DNA from: Inquilinus limosus DSM 16000
Lineage (GTDB): Bacteria > Pseudomonadota > Alphaproteobacteria > DSM-16000 > Inquilinaceae
Direction of reading: 5' to 3'
NCBI RefSeq assembly: GCF_000423185.1
Contig: NZ_AUHM01000006.1
Coordinates: 186,001-250,000, forward strand
DNA: 64,000 nucleotides
Below the pieces are notes generated by a model. The model made no database searches, had not been told where the DNA came from, and worked only from the letters and a program-made list of their open reading frames with translations. A program made the position numbers and the translations under genes. Positions 1 to 10,808 of this stretch are shown here, one piece after another. Position 1 is the first letter of the stretch. Each line of letters opens with the position of its first letter.

Positions 1-934
1 CGGAGGTCGCGGGCTCTCGGCCGGCGCGCAGGCAGTCGACCCAGTGCTGCTGGATCGCCGCCACGCTCTCCTGGATGTTGTGCCAGGGGCGGCTGGCCCA
101 GGGCAGCAGCCTGGGCGAGACATCGAGCGTCTCGCTGCCGTCGCGGCCGGTCACCGCCATGCGGTAGCCCTGGCCCAGGCGGATGGTGCCGTCGCTGCCG
201 TCGACCTCGACCAGCGTCTCTGGGAAGGGCTCGGCCGCCAGCCGCGTGGCGTAGGAGCAGTCGACGACGGAGGTGATGCCGCTCTCATGGTCCAGCAGCA
301 TCGTCGCGACATCCTCGCCGCGGATTGCCGGGTTGACCCGCCTGGTCCGGGCGGTCAGCCGCGTCGCGTCGCCGAACAGGAAGCGGGCGATGTCGAGGCT
401 GTGGATGCCGAGGTCCTCGATGATGAAGCGCTCGCCGGTGGCGAGGTAGGGCTGGCCGGAGAAGACGTCATAGGCCGAGCGGAACGACACGCGGCCCCAG
501 AACACCTCGCCGATCCGGCCGGACTCGATCGCCCGGCGCACCGCCTGGATCGGCGACTGCCAGCGGAAGTTCTCATGCACCATCAGCGGTACGCCGGCGG
601 CCGCGCAGGCCGCGATCATGGCGCGGGCATCGTCCAGAGTGGCGGCGAAGGGCTTCTGGCAGATCACCGGCACCCGGTGCCGGGCGGCGAGCTCGACCAG
701 CGGCCGGTGGCTCGGCACCGTGGTGGCGATGTCGACGAAGTCGGGCGTCTCGCGCGCCAGCATCTCCTCGGCATCGGCATAAAGGCGGCCGATGCCGAAG
801 TCGTGGCCCGCCTTCTCCAGCCGGCCCGGATCGCGGTCGCACAGCGCCGTGATCTCCGCGCCTTCCACATCGCGCCAGGCGTGCAGCTGGTTCACCGCGA
901 AGAAGCCGCAGCCGATCAGGGCCCCGCGCAGCAT
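1..934 (-). CDS. apsD: Gfo/Idh/MocA oxidoreductase, probable D-apiose dehydrogenase (partial)
   Basis: NAD(P)-dependent sugar dehydrogenase; the 3' end lies beyond the window, so about 311 residues are visible. The Rossmann turn GCGFFA is at residues 8-13, the family's catalytic-lysine motif (here QKP, K94) follows, and a histidine in the EDLGIHSLDI segment (H178) sits where the substrate-pocket histidine is expected. The ATG lies 5 bases after the permease stop, making this the last visible gene of a minus-strand operon with apnO and a ribose-type importer. D-apiose dehydrogenase (apiose to apionolactone) belongs to this family and is found beside apnO, RuBisCO-like proteins and DUF1537 kinases. 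The family call is secure; the substrate is inferred from neighbours. A lactonase would be expected nearby but is not visible. Confidence 0.75.
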   Translation of the reverse strand, partial: MLRGALIGCGFFAVNQLHAWRDVEGAEITALCDRDPGRLEKAGHDFGIGRLYADAEEMLARETPDFVDIATTVPSHRPLVELAARHRVPVICQKPFAATLDDARAMIAACAAAGVPLMVHENFRWQSPIQAVRRAIESGRIGEVFWGRVSFRSAYDVFSGQPYLATGERFIIEDLGIHSLDIARFLFGDATRLTARTRRVNPAIRGEDVATMLLDHESGITSVVDCSYATRLAAEPFPETLVEVDGSDGTIRLGQGYRMAVTGRDGSETLDVSPRLLPWASRPWHNIQESVAAIQQHWVDCLRAGREPATS

Positions 935-938
935 CGCC

Positions 939-2012
939 TCAGCCCTCCCGCGCCATGCGGCGCAGCACCACGCGCTGCTGCAGCCGGCGCTGCGCCTGGT
1001 CGACCACCACGGCGGCGATGATCACCAGCCCCTTGATCACGGTCTGCCAGAACGAGCTGACGCCCATCATCACCAGCCCGTCCGACAGGATGCCGATGAC
1101 AAAGGCGCCGATGATGGTGCCGCCGATCGTGCCGCGGCCGCCGGACATCGAGGTGCCGCCAAGCACCGCGGCGGCGATGGCGTTCAGCTCGAAGGTCTCG
1201 CCTGTCGCCGGGTGCGAGGCCATCAGCTGCGAGGAGATGATGAGGCCGACCAGCGCGGCGCAGAACCCGGAGAACATATAGACGAACATCTTCACCCGGT
1301 TGACCCGGACGCCCGACAGGCCGGAGGCGCGTTCGTTGCCCCCGACGGCGAAGATGTGCCGGCCCAGCGGCGTGCGGGCGGCGAGATAGGCCGCCCCGGC
1401 GGCCACCAGGATCAGGAGCCAGATGGTCAGCGGCAGGCCCAGCAGCGTGCCGGCGCCCAGCGTCGCGAAGCCGGTGGTGCCGTGCTCCTCCTTTCCCATC
1501 AGGTTGGGGAAGGTGGCCCCGTCGGACAGCAGCATCGCGGTACCGCGGGCGACGTAGAGCGTGCCCAGCGTGGCGATGAAGGGTGCCACCTTCAGCCGGG
1601 TGATCAGGAGGCCGTTGATGGCGCCGATCAGCACCCCGAGGGCAAGGGTGATCAGCATGATCTCCGGCACATTGAAGTAGAGCGTGTAGCCGAAGCCGAG
1701 GGCGGAGAGGTCGATCCCGTGCAGGATCAGCCCGCCCGCCACCATGCCGCACAGCCCGACGATCGACCCGACCGACAGGTCGATGCCGCCAGTGATGATG
1801 ACGAAGGTCATGCCGATCGCCAGGAAGGCGTTCAGCGCGACATGCTTCGACATCAGGATCAGGTTGGCGGTGCTGAGGAAGTTCGGCGCGACGGCGGAGA
1901 ACACGATCACCACCGCAAACAGCGCGATAAAGGTGCGCAGCTTCATCAGATGCAGGGCGATGGCGTCGCCGCTCCAGCCCTCCCGCCCGGCGGCCTTGTC
2001 CGCTGCCATCAT
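939..2012 (-). CDS. Ribose-type sugar ABC transporter permease
   Basis: Integral membrane subunit of a carbohydrate (CUT2) importer, 357 aa, the usual size. It has many hydrophobic segments, the family motif GGIDLSVGS at residues 75-83, and a glycine-rich cytoplasmic loop (GGTSMSGGRG) late in the protein that should contact the ATPase. The start is set by an ATGA overlap with the stop of the ATP-binding gene upstream; a second Met codon follows at once. It belongs to the apnO/binding protein/DUF2291/ATPase/permease/apsD operon, so D-apiose or a related branched sugar is the likely cargo. That substrate is an inference from context. Confidence 0.9.
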   Translation of the reverse strand: MMAADKAAGREGWSGDAIALHLMKLRTFIALFAVVIVFSAVAPNFLSTANLILMSKHVALNAFLAIGMTFVIITGGIDLSVGSIVGLCGMVAGGLILHGIDLSALGFGYTLYFNVPEIMLITLALGVLIGAINGLLITRLKVAPFIATLGTLYVARGTAMLLSDGATFPNLMGKEEHGTTGFATLGAGTLLGLPLTIWLLILVAAGAAYLAARTPLGRHIFAVGGNERASGLSGVRVNRVKMFVYMFSGFCAALVGLIISSQLMASHPATGETFELNAIAAAVLGGTSMSGGRGTIGGTIIGAFVIGILSDGLVMMGVSSFWQTVIKGLVIIAAVVVDQAQRRLQQRVVLRRMAREG

Positions 2013-3553
2013 GCGTGCGCCTCCTCCCTGAGGATCTTGTCCGGCCCGTGCCCGGCGGCGGAGGCCGCGACGACGCGGTCCTCGGTCGCCTCGGCGCGGT
2101 CGAGGATCTCGACCAGCCTTCCGTTGCTCATCACCGCGATCCGGTCCGACAGCGCCATCACCTCCTCGAGGTCAGAGGTCGCGAACAGGACGCCGAGTCC
2201 CTGGGCGGCGAGGTCGCGCATCACCCGGAAGATCTCGGCCTTGGCGCCGACATCGATGCCGCGGCTGGGCTCGTCCATCAGCAGCACCCGGGGACCGGTC
2301 ATCAGTGCCTTGCCGATCACCACCTTCTGCTGGTTGCCGCCGGACAGCGCGCTGACCTCGATCCCCGGGTCCGAGACCTTGATCGCCAGCTCGCGGATCG
2401 ACCGCCGCGCCGCCTCGGCCTCGGCCGACCGCCGGATGTGGAAGCCGCGCAGGAAGCGTCGCAGGCTGGACAGCGTCAGGTTCTCGGCCACCGACAGGAT
2501 CGGCACCAGCCCGTCGCGCTGCCGGTCCTCCGGGATGATGGCGAGGCCGCGGCGGATCCGGCCGGTGACGTCGCGCGCCGTCACCCGCTCGCCGTCCAGA
2601 TAGATCGCGCCGCGCGCATAGGGATGGCGCCCCATGATGCAGTCGAACAGCTCGGTCCGCCCGGCGCCCATCAGCCCGTAAAGGCCGAGGATCTCGCCCG
2701 CCCGCAGCGACAGCGAGACATGGTCGACGGCATAGCCGCCGGACTCCCGCGGCAGGCAGATCGCCTCGGCCCGGAACACCTCCGGCCCCGGCGGCCGGTC
2801 GCCCGGCGCGGCGAAGTCCTTCATGGCGGAGCCCACCATCTGCCGCACGATCCAGGGCACGTCGATCTGCCCCATGCGCTCATGGCCGGTGATGCGGCCG
2901 TCGCGCAGCACGGTGATGAAGTCGCCGATCCGCACCAGCTCCTCCAGCCGGTGCGAGATGTAGACGATGGCGACGCCCTGGGCCTTCAGCTCGGCGATCA
3001 CCCGGAACAGGATCTCGACCTCGGCGGCGCTGAGGGCCGAGGTCGGCTCGTCCATGATCAGGATGCGGGCGTCCTGCGCCAGGGCCTTGGCGATCTCGAC
3101 GATCTGCTGCTGGCCGATGCCGAGGTCGCCCACCTCGGCGCGCGGGTCGATGTCGTGCTCGAGGCGCCGCAGCAGCGTCGCCGCCCGCCGGTTCTGGCCG
3201 CGATGGTCGATGCCGCGCAGCCCGCTCGTGAGCTCGCGCGCCATGAAGATGTTCTCCGCCACCGACAGGTTGGCGCAGAGGTTCAGCTCCTGGAACACGA
3301 TGCCGATGCCGTGCCGCACCGCGTCCTTGGGGCTGTGCAGCACGACCGGCCGGCCGTCGACCAGGATGCGGCCCTCGGTCGGCTGCTCGACGCCGGCGAT
3401 GATCTTCATCAGCGTCGACTTGCCGGCGCCGTTCTCGCCGACCAGGACGTTGACCGCGCCGCGATGGACGGTGAAGTCGACGCCCTTCAGCGCCACCGTG
3501 CCGGGATAGACCTTGGTCACCCCCTCGACCTGGAGGGCAGGGGCCTCGGTCAC
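2009..3553 (-). CDS. Sugar ABC transporter ATP-binding protein (RbsA/MglA type)
   Basis: Two-domain ATPase of a CUT2 sugar importer, 514 aa. In the first domain Walker A GENGAGKST is at residues 39-47, a LGIGQQQ signature near 144-150 and Walker B ILIMDEP at 164-170. In the second domain the P-loop is the degenerate GLMGAGRTE form typical of this family, followed by SGGNQQK and LLMDEPSRG. It overlaps the genes on both sides by ATGA, so translation is probably coupled. It energises the permease at 939-2012 and works with the binding protein at 4355-5293. Confidence 0.93.
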   Translation of the reverse strand: MTEAPALQVEGVTKVYPGTVALKGVDFTVHRGAVNVLVGENGAGKSTLMKIIAGVEQPTEGRILVDGRPVVLHSPKDAVRHGIGIVFQELNLCANLSVAENIFMARELTSGLRGIDHRGQNRRAATLLRRLEHDIDPRAEVGDLGIGQQQIVEIAKALAQDARILIMDEPTSALSAAEVEILFRVIAELKAQGVAIVYISHRLEELVRIGDFITVLRDGRITGHERMGQIDVPWIVRQMVGSAMKDFAAPGDRPPGPEVFRAEAICLPRESGGYAVDHVSLSLRAGEILGLYGLMGAGRTELFDCIMGRHPYARGAIYLDGERVTARDVTGRIRRGLAIIPEDRQRDGLVPILSVAENLTLSSLRRFLRGFHIRRSAEAEAARRSIRELAIKVSDPGIEVSALSGGNQQKVVIGKALMTGPRVLLMDEPSRGIDVGAKAEIFRVMRDLAAQGLGVLFATSDLEEVMALSDRIAVMSNGRLVEILDRAEATEDRVVAASAAGHGPDKILREEAHA

Positions 3554-4329
3554 GGCGCCGTCTCCAGGCTCAGCTCGGCCGGGGTGACCAGGGGCCTCGC
3601 CTTCGGGTCGTCGAGGGTGAAGACGCCCAGCAGCGTCACCATCTGCCCCACCAGCTTGTCCCGCGGCAGGGCGGCCAGCGTGGCATCGTAGATATGGGCG
3701 TTCAGCGCCTTGCCGAACTTGGCGTATTCGATCTGGTTGGCGAAGCTGTTGAAGGAGATGAAGTCGAGGCTGTCGCGCAGCGCCGTGCCCTTGAACACCG
3801 GGCCGATCTGGACCGTCAGGTCGGCCGTGCCGTCGCCATCCGCATCGACATCGATCGTGGCCGCACGGGTGCCGGTGTTGGCCGCCGTGATCTTGCCTTC
3901 GATCGACGCTGCCACGGTCCAGGGCATGCTCTCCACCGCCCGGTAGCCGAAGCGCTTCCCGGCCTCGTCCGGGTTCCTCTGCAGCGCCTGCCGCGCCTCG
4001 GCGAAGGGCCCGGCCTTGGCCTTGAGATACGGCAGCAGCTTCGGCTGCCAGATCTCCTCGACCATCTTCTCCGGGTCGAAGGCCGGATTGTCGAAGGAGG
4101 TCGCGACGCTGCCGGTCGCGGCCGCCGAGGCCACCTGCGGCGGCTCGTTCTTGACGAGCTTGCAGGCGGCCAGCGGCAGGCCGGCGGCCAGGATCGCGAC
4201 CGTCACGCCGAGGGCACGAGATATGAACCCGTCATGGCGAGCCCCGCAGGGGCGTGGCCATCCAGCGGCACGGTCCTCTGGATGGCCACGTCGCTTCGCT
4301 CCTCGCCATGACGATTTTGGAAGCGCCAT
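3550..4329 (-). CDS. DUF2291-family periplasmic lipoprotein with repeat-derived N-terminus
   Basis: Predicted lipoprotein of the DUF2291 family, which is commonly found inside ribose-type sugar ABC operons; its role is unknown. As read from the ATG at 4329 (AGGAG about 8 bases upstream) it has 259 aa. A hydrophobic segment ends in the lipobox LAAC with Cys56. Residues 6-34 are encoded by an 84-bp palindromic repeat (4230-4313) whose length is exactly 28 codons. Deleting it joins MALPK to a normal signal peptide (FISRALGVTVAILAAG). The repeat therefore seems to have inserted in frame, lengthening the positively charged n-region. A GTG at 4206 is an alternative start but leaves only 14 residues before the Cys and has no obvious ribosome site. 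Confidence 0.8.
   Translation of the reverse strand: MALPKSSWRGAKRRGHPEDRAAGWPRPCGARHDGFISRALGVTVAILAAGLPLAACKLVKNEPPQVASAAATGSVATSFDNPAFDPEKMVEEIWQPKLLPYLKAKAGPFAEARQALQRNPDEAGKRFGYRAVESMPWTVAASIEGKITAANTGTRAATIDVDADGDGTADLTVQIGPVFKGTALRDSLDFISFNSFANQIEYAKFGKALNAHIYDATLAALPRDKLVGQMVTLLGVFTLDDPKARPLVTPAELSLETAP
4230..4313. repeat. 84-bp palindromic repeat, copy 1 (inside the DUF2291 gene)
   Basis: The arms cgtcatggcga and tcgccatgacg bound an 84-bp stem-loop with an inner pair around tggccatccag/ctggatggcca. Copies at 15676-15759 and 48490-48573 have exactly the same length and the same architecture. This copy lies within coding sequence and stays in frame. Confidence 0.92.
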
Positions 4330-4354
4330 ATCGGGGCTCCTGCCTCGACGGCCC

Positions 4355-6288
<1,934 letters not shown>

Positions 6289-7533
6289 ATGGAGCGCGTC
6301 GAAGCCGACTACCTGATCGAGACCGCCTACGACCCAAGGGCGGCGGTCGAGGCGATGGCGGGCGAGCAGTCCTCCGGCACCTTCGTGGCGGTGCCGGGCG
6401 AGACGCCGGCGCTGAAGGAGCGGTCGGCGGCGCGGGTTGAGCGGCTGGAGGTCGTCGGCGAGGCCCCGGCGCCGTCGCTGCCCGGCGCAGGCGGGACGGG
6501 GCCGATCGTCAGGGCGCAAGTGACGCTGTCCTGGCCGCTCGCCAATTTCGGGCCGTCGCTGCCGAACCTGATGGCGACGGTGGCCGGCAACCTGTTCGAG
6601 CTGAAGCAGTTCTCCGGGCTCAGGCTGCTTGATATCCGCCTGCCGCCGGCCTTCGCCGCGGCCTATGCGGGGCCGCGCTTCGGCATCGCCGGCACGCGGC
6701 GCCTGGCGGGCGTCGAGGACCGGCCGCTGATCGGCACCATCGTCAAGCCCAGCGTCGGCCTGGGGCCGGAGGAGACGGCGGCGCTGGTGCGCACGCTGGC
6801 CGAGGCCGACATCGACTTCATTAAGGATGACGAGCTGCAGGCCGACGGCCCTTCCTGCCCGTTCGAGGCGCGCGCCCGTGCCGTGATGCGGGTGGTCAAC
6901 GACGTCGCCGAGCGCAAGGGCCGGAAGGTGATGTTCGCCTTCAACCTGACCGGCGACCTCGACGAGATGCGGCGCCGGCACGACCTGGTGCATCAGCTCG
7001 GCGGCACCTGCGTCATGGCCAGCGTCAACTCGGTCGGGCTCGCCGGCATGATCGCGCTCGGCCGCCACAGCGCGCTGCCGATCCATGCCCATCGCAACGG
7101 CTGGGGCTATCTCTCCCGCCACCCGCTGCTGGGCTTCAGCTTCACCGCCTGGCACAAGGTCTGGCGGCTGGCCGGGGCCGACCACATCCATGTCAACGGC
7201 CTGGCCAACAAGTTCTCGGAGGAGGACGACAGCGTCGTCGCCTCGGCCCGGGCCTGCCTGGCGCCGCTGTTCCCGGACAAGCCCTGCCCGATCATGCCGG
7301 TCTTCTCCTCCGGCCAGACGGTGCGGCAGGCGCCGGGCACCTGGCGGGCGCTGGGTTCGACCGACCTGATCTTCGCCGCCGGCGGCGGGATCATGGCCCA
7401 TCCCGACGGTCCGGCCGCCGGCGTCGCCGCCCTGCGCGAGGCCTGGGAGGCGGCGGTCGAAGGGGTGCCGCTGGCCGACCACGCCCGCGCCCGACCGGCC
7501 CTGGCCAAGGCGCTGGAGGCGTATAAGGGATGA
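6289..7533 (+). CDS. RuBisCO-like protein, probable 3-oxo-isoapionate-4-phosphate processing enzyme (OiaT or OiaX type)
   Basis: A RuBisCO large-subunit homologue of 414 aa, shorter than true RuBisCO. Active-site features persist: K153 in VKPS, the metal-carbamate segment FIKDDE with K179, HAHRNGWG with H268, a loop-6-like lysine K308 in NGLANKF, SSGQ at 340-343 and a late GGGIMAHP phosphate-binding loop. In D-apionate catabolism two such proteins act on 3-oxo-isoapionate 4-phosphate: a transcarboxylase/hydrolase (OiaT, giving 3-phosphoglycerate and glycolate) and a decarboxylase (OiaX, giving erythrulose phosphate). I cannot tell which this is by eye. It is followed by the oiaK-like kinase, whose product would be its substrate. 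Confidence 0.87.
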   Translation: MERVEADYLIETAYDPRAAVEAMAGEQSSGTFVAVPGETPALKERSAARVERLEVVGEAPAPSLPGAGGTGPIVRAQVTLSWPLANFGPSLPNLMATVAGNLFELKQFSGLRLLDIRLPPAFAAAYAGPRFGIAGTRRLAGVEDRPLIGTIVKPSVGLGPEETAALVRTLAEADIDFIKDDELQADGPSCPFEARARAVMRVVNDVAERKGRKVMFAFNLTGDLDEMRRRHDLVHQLGGTCVMASVNSVGLAGMIALGRHSALPIHAHRNGWGYLSRHPLLGFSFTAWHKVWRLAGADHIHVNGLANKFSEEDDSVVASARACLAPLFPDKPCPIMPVFSSGQTVRQAPGTWRALGSTDLIFAAGGGIMAHPDGPAAGVAALREAWEAAVEGVPLADHARARPALAKALEAYKG

Positions 7534-7565
7534 GAGATCCTTTCGGACTGGCCCATTTCCATTTT

Positions 7566-7736
7566 AGTCCCTCCTCCCCTTGCGGGAGGGGGGCAGGGGG
7601 AGGGGTCTGCGCGCGTCCGCGCGCGGACGCGCTTTCGACCCGCCTCGCTTCCATATCGGTTCGCCGCATTCCAGGGCCGGATCTGGCCGCGAGAACCCCC
7701 TCCCCCTACCCCCCTCCCGCGAGGGGAGGGGGGACT
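7566..7736. repeat. 171-bp element with long imperfect inverted arms
   Basis: The left arm (7566-7607) and right arm (7694-7736) are near reverse complements of about 42 bases each, rich in ccctcc/ggaggg runs. They flank a central segment of about 86 bp that contains gcgcgcgtccgcgcgcggacgcgc. The 274 bases between the RuBisCO-like stop and the kinase start are mostly this element. A long RNA hairpin could form here and attenuate or separate the two genes. Confidence 0.75.
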
Positions 7737-7807
7737 CATTTGCTTTCCCTTAGATCTCGTTTCAGCCCTTCGCGGTGTCTGCATCCGACGGGCCAGGGAG
7801 CGTCCGC

Positions 7808-9181
7808 ATGACCTCCTCCCTGCCCGCAGGCCCGCTCGTCTCCTGGTACGGCGACGACTTCACCGGCGCCGCCGCGGTCATGGAGGCGCTGACCTTCGGC
7901 GGTGTGCCGTCCGTGCTGTTCCTCGACATCCCGACGCCGCAGCGCCTTGCCGCCTTCGCCGGCTATCGCGGCATTGGCATCGCCGGCGTGGCGCGGTCGA
8001 AGGACCCGGCCTGGATGGAGCGGCACCTGCCGCCGGCCTTCGCAGCCCTGGCCGGACTCGGCGCGCCGATCGCGCAATACAAGATCTGCTCGACCCTCGA
8101 TTCCGCGCCCGAGGTCGGCTCGATCGGCAAGGCGGTCGACCTTGCCGTGCCGGTGCTCGGCGGCGCCTGGCATCCCTTCGTGGTCGCGGCGCCGGCGATC
8201 GGGCGCTGGCAGTGCTTCGGCAACCTTTTCGCCGCCTTCGGGGGCGCGGTCCACCGCCTCGACCGCCACCCGACGATGAGCCGCCATCCGGTGACGCCGA
8301 TGCACGAGGCCGATGTCCGGCGGCATCTGGCGCGGCAGACCGACAGGGCCTTCGGCCTCGTCGACGTGACGGCGCTTCGCTCCGGCCGCGGCGAGGGGGC
8401 GCTGGAACGGGAGATCGCGGCGGGCGCCGAGATCGTCGCCTTCGACGTGGTGGACGATGCCGATCTCGCCGCGGTCGGCGGCCTGATCTGGCGGAACCGC
8501 GGAAAGAGGCTGTTCGCGATCGGCTCGCAGGGGCTGGAATACGCGCTGCTGGCCTATTGGCGCCGGTCGGGGCTGATCGCGCCATCCCCGCCGGCGCCGA
8601 GCGCCGGGGCGGTCGGGCGGATCGCCGTCGTCTCCGGCTCCTGCGCGCCGCAGACCGCCGCCCAGATCGCGCATGCGCTGGAGCGCGGCTTCCAGCCGGT
8701 CCCGGTCGATGCCCGCCGCGCCGTCGACGCCGAATCCTGGGCCGGCGAGGTCGGGCGGGCTGTGGACGCGGCGCTCGCCGCCATCGGCGCCGGGCGCGAC
8801 CCTCTGCTCTTCACCGCGCGCGGCCCGGACGACCCGGCGGTTGCGGCGCTGAACCAGGCGCTGGTCGCCTCCGGCGCCGATCCGGCCGCGGTCAACGAGC
8901 GCATCGGCACCGGCCTCGGCACCGCGCTCAAGGAGGTGCTGCGGAAGGCGAAGCTGAAGCGCGGCATCATCGCCGGCGGCGATACCTCGGGCTACGGCGC
9001 GGGCGTCCTCGGCATCCACGCCCTGACGGCGCTGGCACCGACCGTCCCGGGGGCGGCGCTGTTCCGGGCGCATGGCGACGACCCGGCCCTGGCCGGGCTG
9101 GAGATCGCGCTGAAGGGCGGCCAGATGGGCGCGCCCGACTATTTCCTTCGGATCAAGGAGGGTGGCGGCTCGGGGCCCTGA
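7808..9181 (+). CDS. oiaK: Four-carbon acid sugar kinase family (DUF1537), probable 3-oxo-isoapionate kinase
   Basis: ATP-dependent sugar-acid kinase, 457 aa. The N-terminal domain opens with SWYGDDFTGAAAV (D16, D17), the usual substrate-binding motif. The C-terminal nucleotide domain has IIAGGDTSGYG and the KGGQMG loop followed by DYFL. The start chosen is the ATG at 7808, with AGGGAG 7 bases upstream, rather than an in-frame GTG at 7775. Its position after the RuBisCO-like gene and near apnO points to phosphorylation of 3-oxo-isoapionate. A second DUF1537 kinase at 16855 has a different C-terminal loop (KSGAFG). It ends 4 bases from the convergent ABC gene, with no terminator visible. Confidence 0.83.
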   Translation: MTSSLPAGPLVSWYGDDFTGAAAVMEALTFGGVPSVLFLDIPTPQRLAAFAGYRGIGIAGVARSKDPAWMERHLPPAFAALAGLGAPIAQYKICSTLDSAPEVGSIGKAVDLAVPVLGGAWHPFVVAAPAIGRWQCFGNLFAAFGGAVHRLDRHPTMSRHPVTPMHEADVRRHLARQTDRAFGLVDVTALRSGRGEGALEREIAAGAEIVAFDVVDDADLAAVGGLIWRNRGKRLFAIGSQGLEYALLAYWRRSGLIAPSPPAPSAGAVGRIAVVSGSCAPQTAAQIAHALERGFQPVPVDARRAVDAESWAGEVGRAVDAALAAIGAGRDPLLFTARGPDDPAVAALNQALVASGADPAAVNERIGTGLGTALKEVLRKAKLKRGIIAGGDTSGYGAGVLGIHALTALAPTVPGAALFRAHGDDPALAGLEIALKGGQMGAPDYFLRIKEGGGSGP

Positions 9182-9185
9182 CCCG

Positions 9186-10808
9186 CTACGATGCCAGAAG
9201 CCGTTGCCGCTCCTCCCGCCGGGCGGCCTGCACCCTGGGATCGGGGTCGAGCCCCGCCGCCAGCAGCGCCCTGGTATAGGGCTCGCGCGGCGTCTCGAAG
9301 ATCTGGCGTACGGTGCCGCTTTCGACGATGCGGCCCGCGCGCATGACGATGACGCGGTCGGCGAAGTCCCGCACCACAGGCAGGTCGTGGGCGATGAAGA
9401 TGAAGGCGATGCCCAGCTCCTTCCGCAGCCGGTCGAGCAGCGCGATCACCTGCGCCTGGACCGAGACGTCGAGCGCGGAGACGGCCTCGTCGCACACGAT
9501 CAGCTCCGGCTCCAGGGCCAGCGCGCGGGCGATGGCGATGCGCTGCCGCTGGCCGCCGGAGAACTGGTGCGGATAGCGCCGGGCGTGGTCGGGAGAGAGG
9601 CCGACCTGGGCCAGAAGCTCCGCCACCCGATCGCGCCATCGCGCCTTCGGCAGGATGTCGGGATGGATCGCCCAGGCCTCGGCGATCAGGTCGTGGACCG
9701 TCATGCGCGGGTTCAGCGACTGGGTCGGGTCCTGGAACACCATCTGCATCTGGCGCCGCAGGCCGAACAGTTCCTTCGCCGGCATGGCGAAGAGATCCCG
9801 GCCCTTCCACAGGGCCCGTCCGTCGTTGGGCGTGTCGAGCTGCAGCAGCACGCGGGCGAGGGTCGATTTACCGGAGCCGCTTTCGCCGACGATGGCCAGG
9901 GTCTCGCCGCGATGCAGCTGGAAGGACACGCCGTCGAGCGCCCGATAGCTGCCGTAGGATTTGGCGACGCCGTCCACCGCCAGCAGCGGCGTCCCGGCCG
10001 CCGGCTCGTCATGCATCCGGCCCTTGCCGGGCGCGGCTGCGATCAGGCGGCGGGTATAGGGGTGACGCGGGTCGTGGTAGACCTCCATTGCGCTGCCGGC
10101 CTCGACGATCTCGCCCGCATTCATCACCACGACGCGGTCGGCCACCTCGGCGACGACGCCGAGGTCGTGGGTGATCAGGAGCAGGCCCATGCCGGTCTCC
10201 TGCTGCAGTTCCTCCAGCAGCGCCAGCACCTCCGCCTGCACGGTGACGTCGAGCGCGGTGGTGGGCTCGTCGGCGATCAGCACGTCGGGCTTCAGCGCCA
10301 GCGCCATCGCGATCATCAGCCGCTGGCGCTGGCCGCCGGAGAACTGGTGCGGGTATTTGCGCATGGCGCCTTCCGGATCGGGGATCCCGACCCGGCGCAC
10401 CAGTTCCAGCGCCCGGCGATGCGCCGCCTCCTTCGCCTCGCCATGGGCCGTCATCGCCTCCACGATCTGCCAGCCGACGCTGTAGACGGGATTGAGATGA
10501 CTCAGCGGGTCCTGGAAGATCATGGCGATGCGCCGGCCGTTGATCCGGCGCCGCTCCTCGGCCGGGAGCCTGAGCAGGTCGCGGCCGTCGAACAGCACCT
10601 CGCCGCTGGTGATCTCCCCCGGCGGCCGGTCGATCAGATCGAGGATCGCCGCCGCCGAGACCGACTTTCCGGAGCCGCTCTCGCCCAGGATGGCCAGCGT
10701 TTCGCCGCGGTCGAGATGCCAGCTGATGCCCTTGACGGCATCCACGACACCGCCCGCGGTGTGGAAGCGGACGGCGAGGTCGCGGACCTCGAGCAGATGG
10801 TCAGCCAT
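9186..10808 (-). CDS. Peptide/nickel-type ABC transporter, fused dual ATP-binding protein
   Basis: DppD and DppF equivalents in one 540-aa chain. The first Walker A GESGSGKS is at residues 42-49, with signature FSGGQRQR 156-163 and Walker B VLIADEPT 176-183. The second Walker A is at 308-315, with its own signature (FSGGQRQRIAIARAL) and LIVCDEAVSALD. Each half carries the oligopeptide-family C-terminal region (HPYTRRL and EPYTRAL). It overlaps the permease stop by 8 bases and is the last gene of the four-gene importer 9186-14165. Confidence 0.93.
   Translation of the reverse strand: MADHLLEVRDLAVRFHTAGGVVDAVKGISWHLDRGETLAILGESGSGKSVSAAAILDLIDRPPGEITSGEVLFDGRDLLRLPAEERRRINGRRIAMIFQDPLSHLNPVYSVGWQIVEAMTAHGEAKEAAHRRALELVRRVGIPDPEGAMRKYPHQFSGGQRQRLMIAMALALKPDVLIADEPTTALDVTVQAEVLALLEELQQETGMGLLLITHDLGVVAEVADRVVVMNAGEIVEAGSAMEVYHDPRHPYTRRLIAAAPGKGRMHDEPAAGTPLLAVDGVAKSYGSYRALDGVSFQLHRGETLAIVGESGSGKSTLARVLLQLDTPNDGRALWKGRDLFAMPAKELFGLRRQMQMVFQDPTQSLNPRMTVHDLIAEAWAIHPDILPKARWRDRVAELLAQVGLSPDHARRYPHQFSGGQRQRIAIARALALEPELIVCDEAVSALDVSVQAQVIALLDRLRKELGIAFIFIAHDLPVVRDFADRVIVMRAGRIVESGTVRQIFETPREPYTRALLAAGLDPDPRVQAARREERQRLLAS

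Noticed and set aside
6289-7533. True RuBisCO for carbon fixation
   Set aside because: Only about 414 residues, no small subunit, no phosphoribulokinase, and placed among apionate genes.
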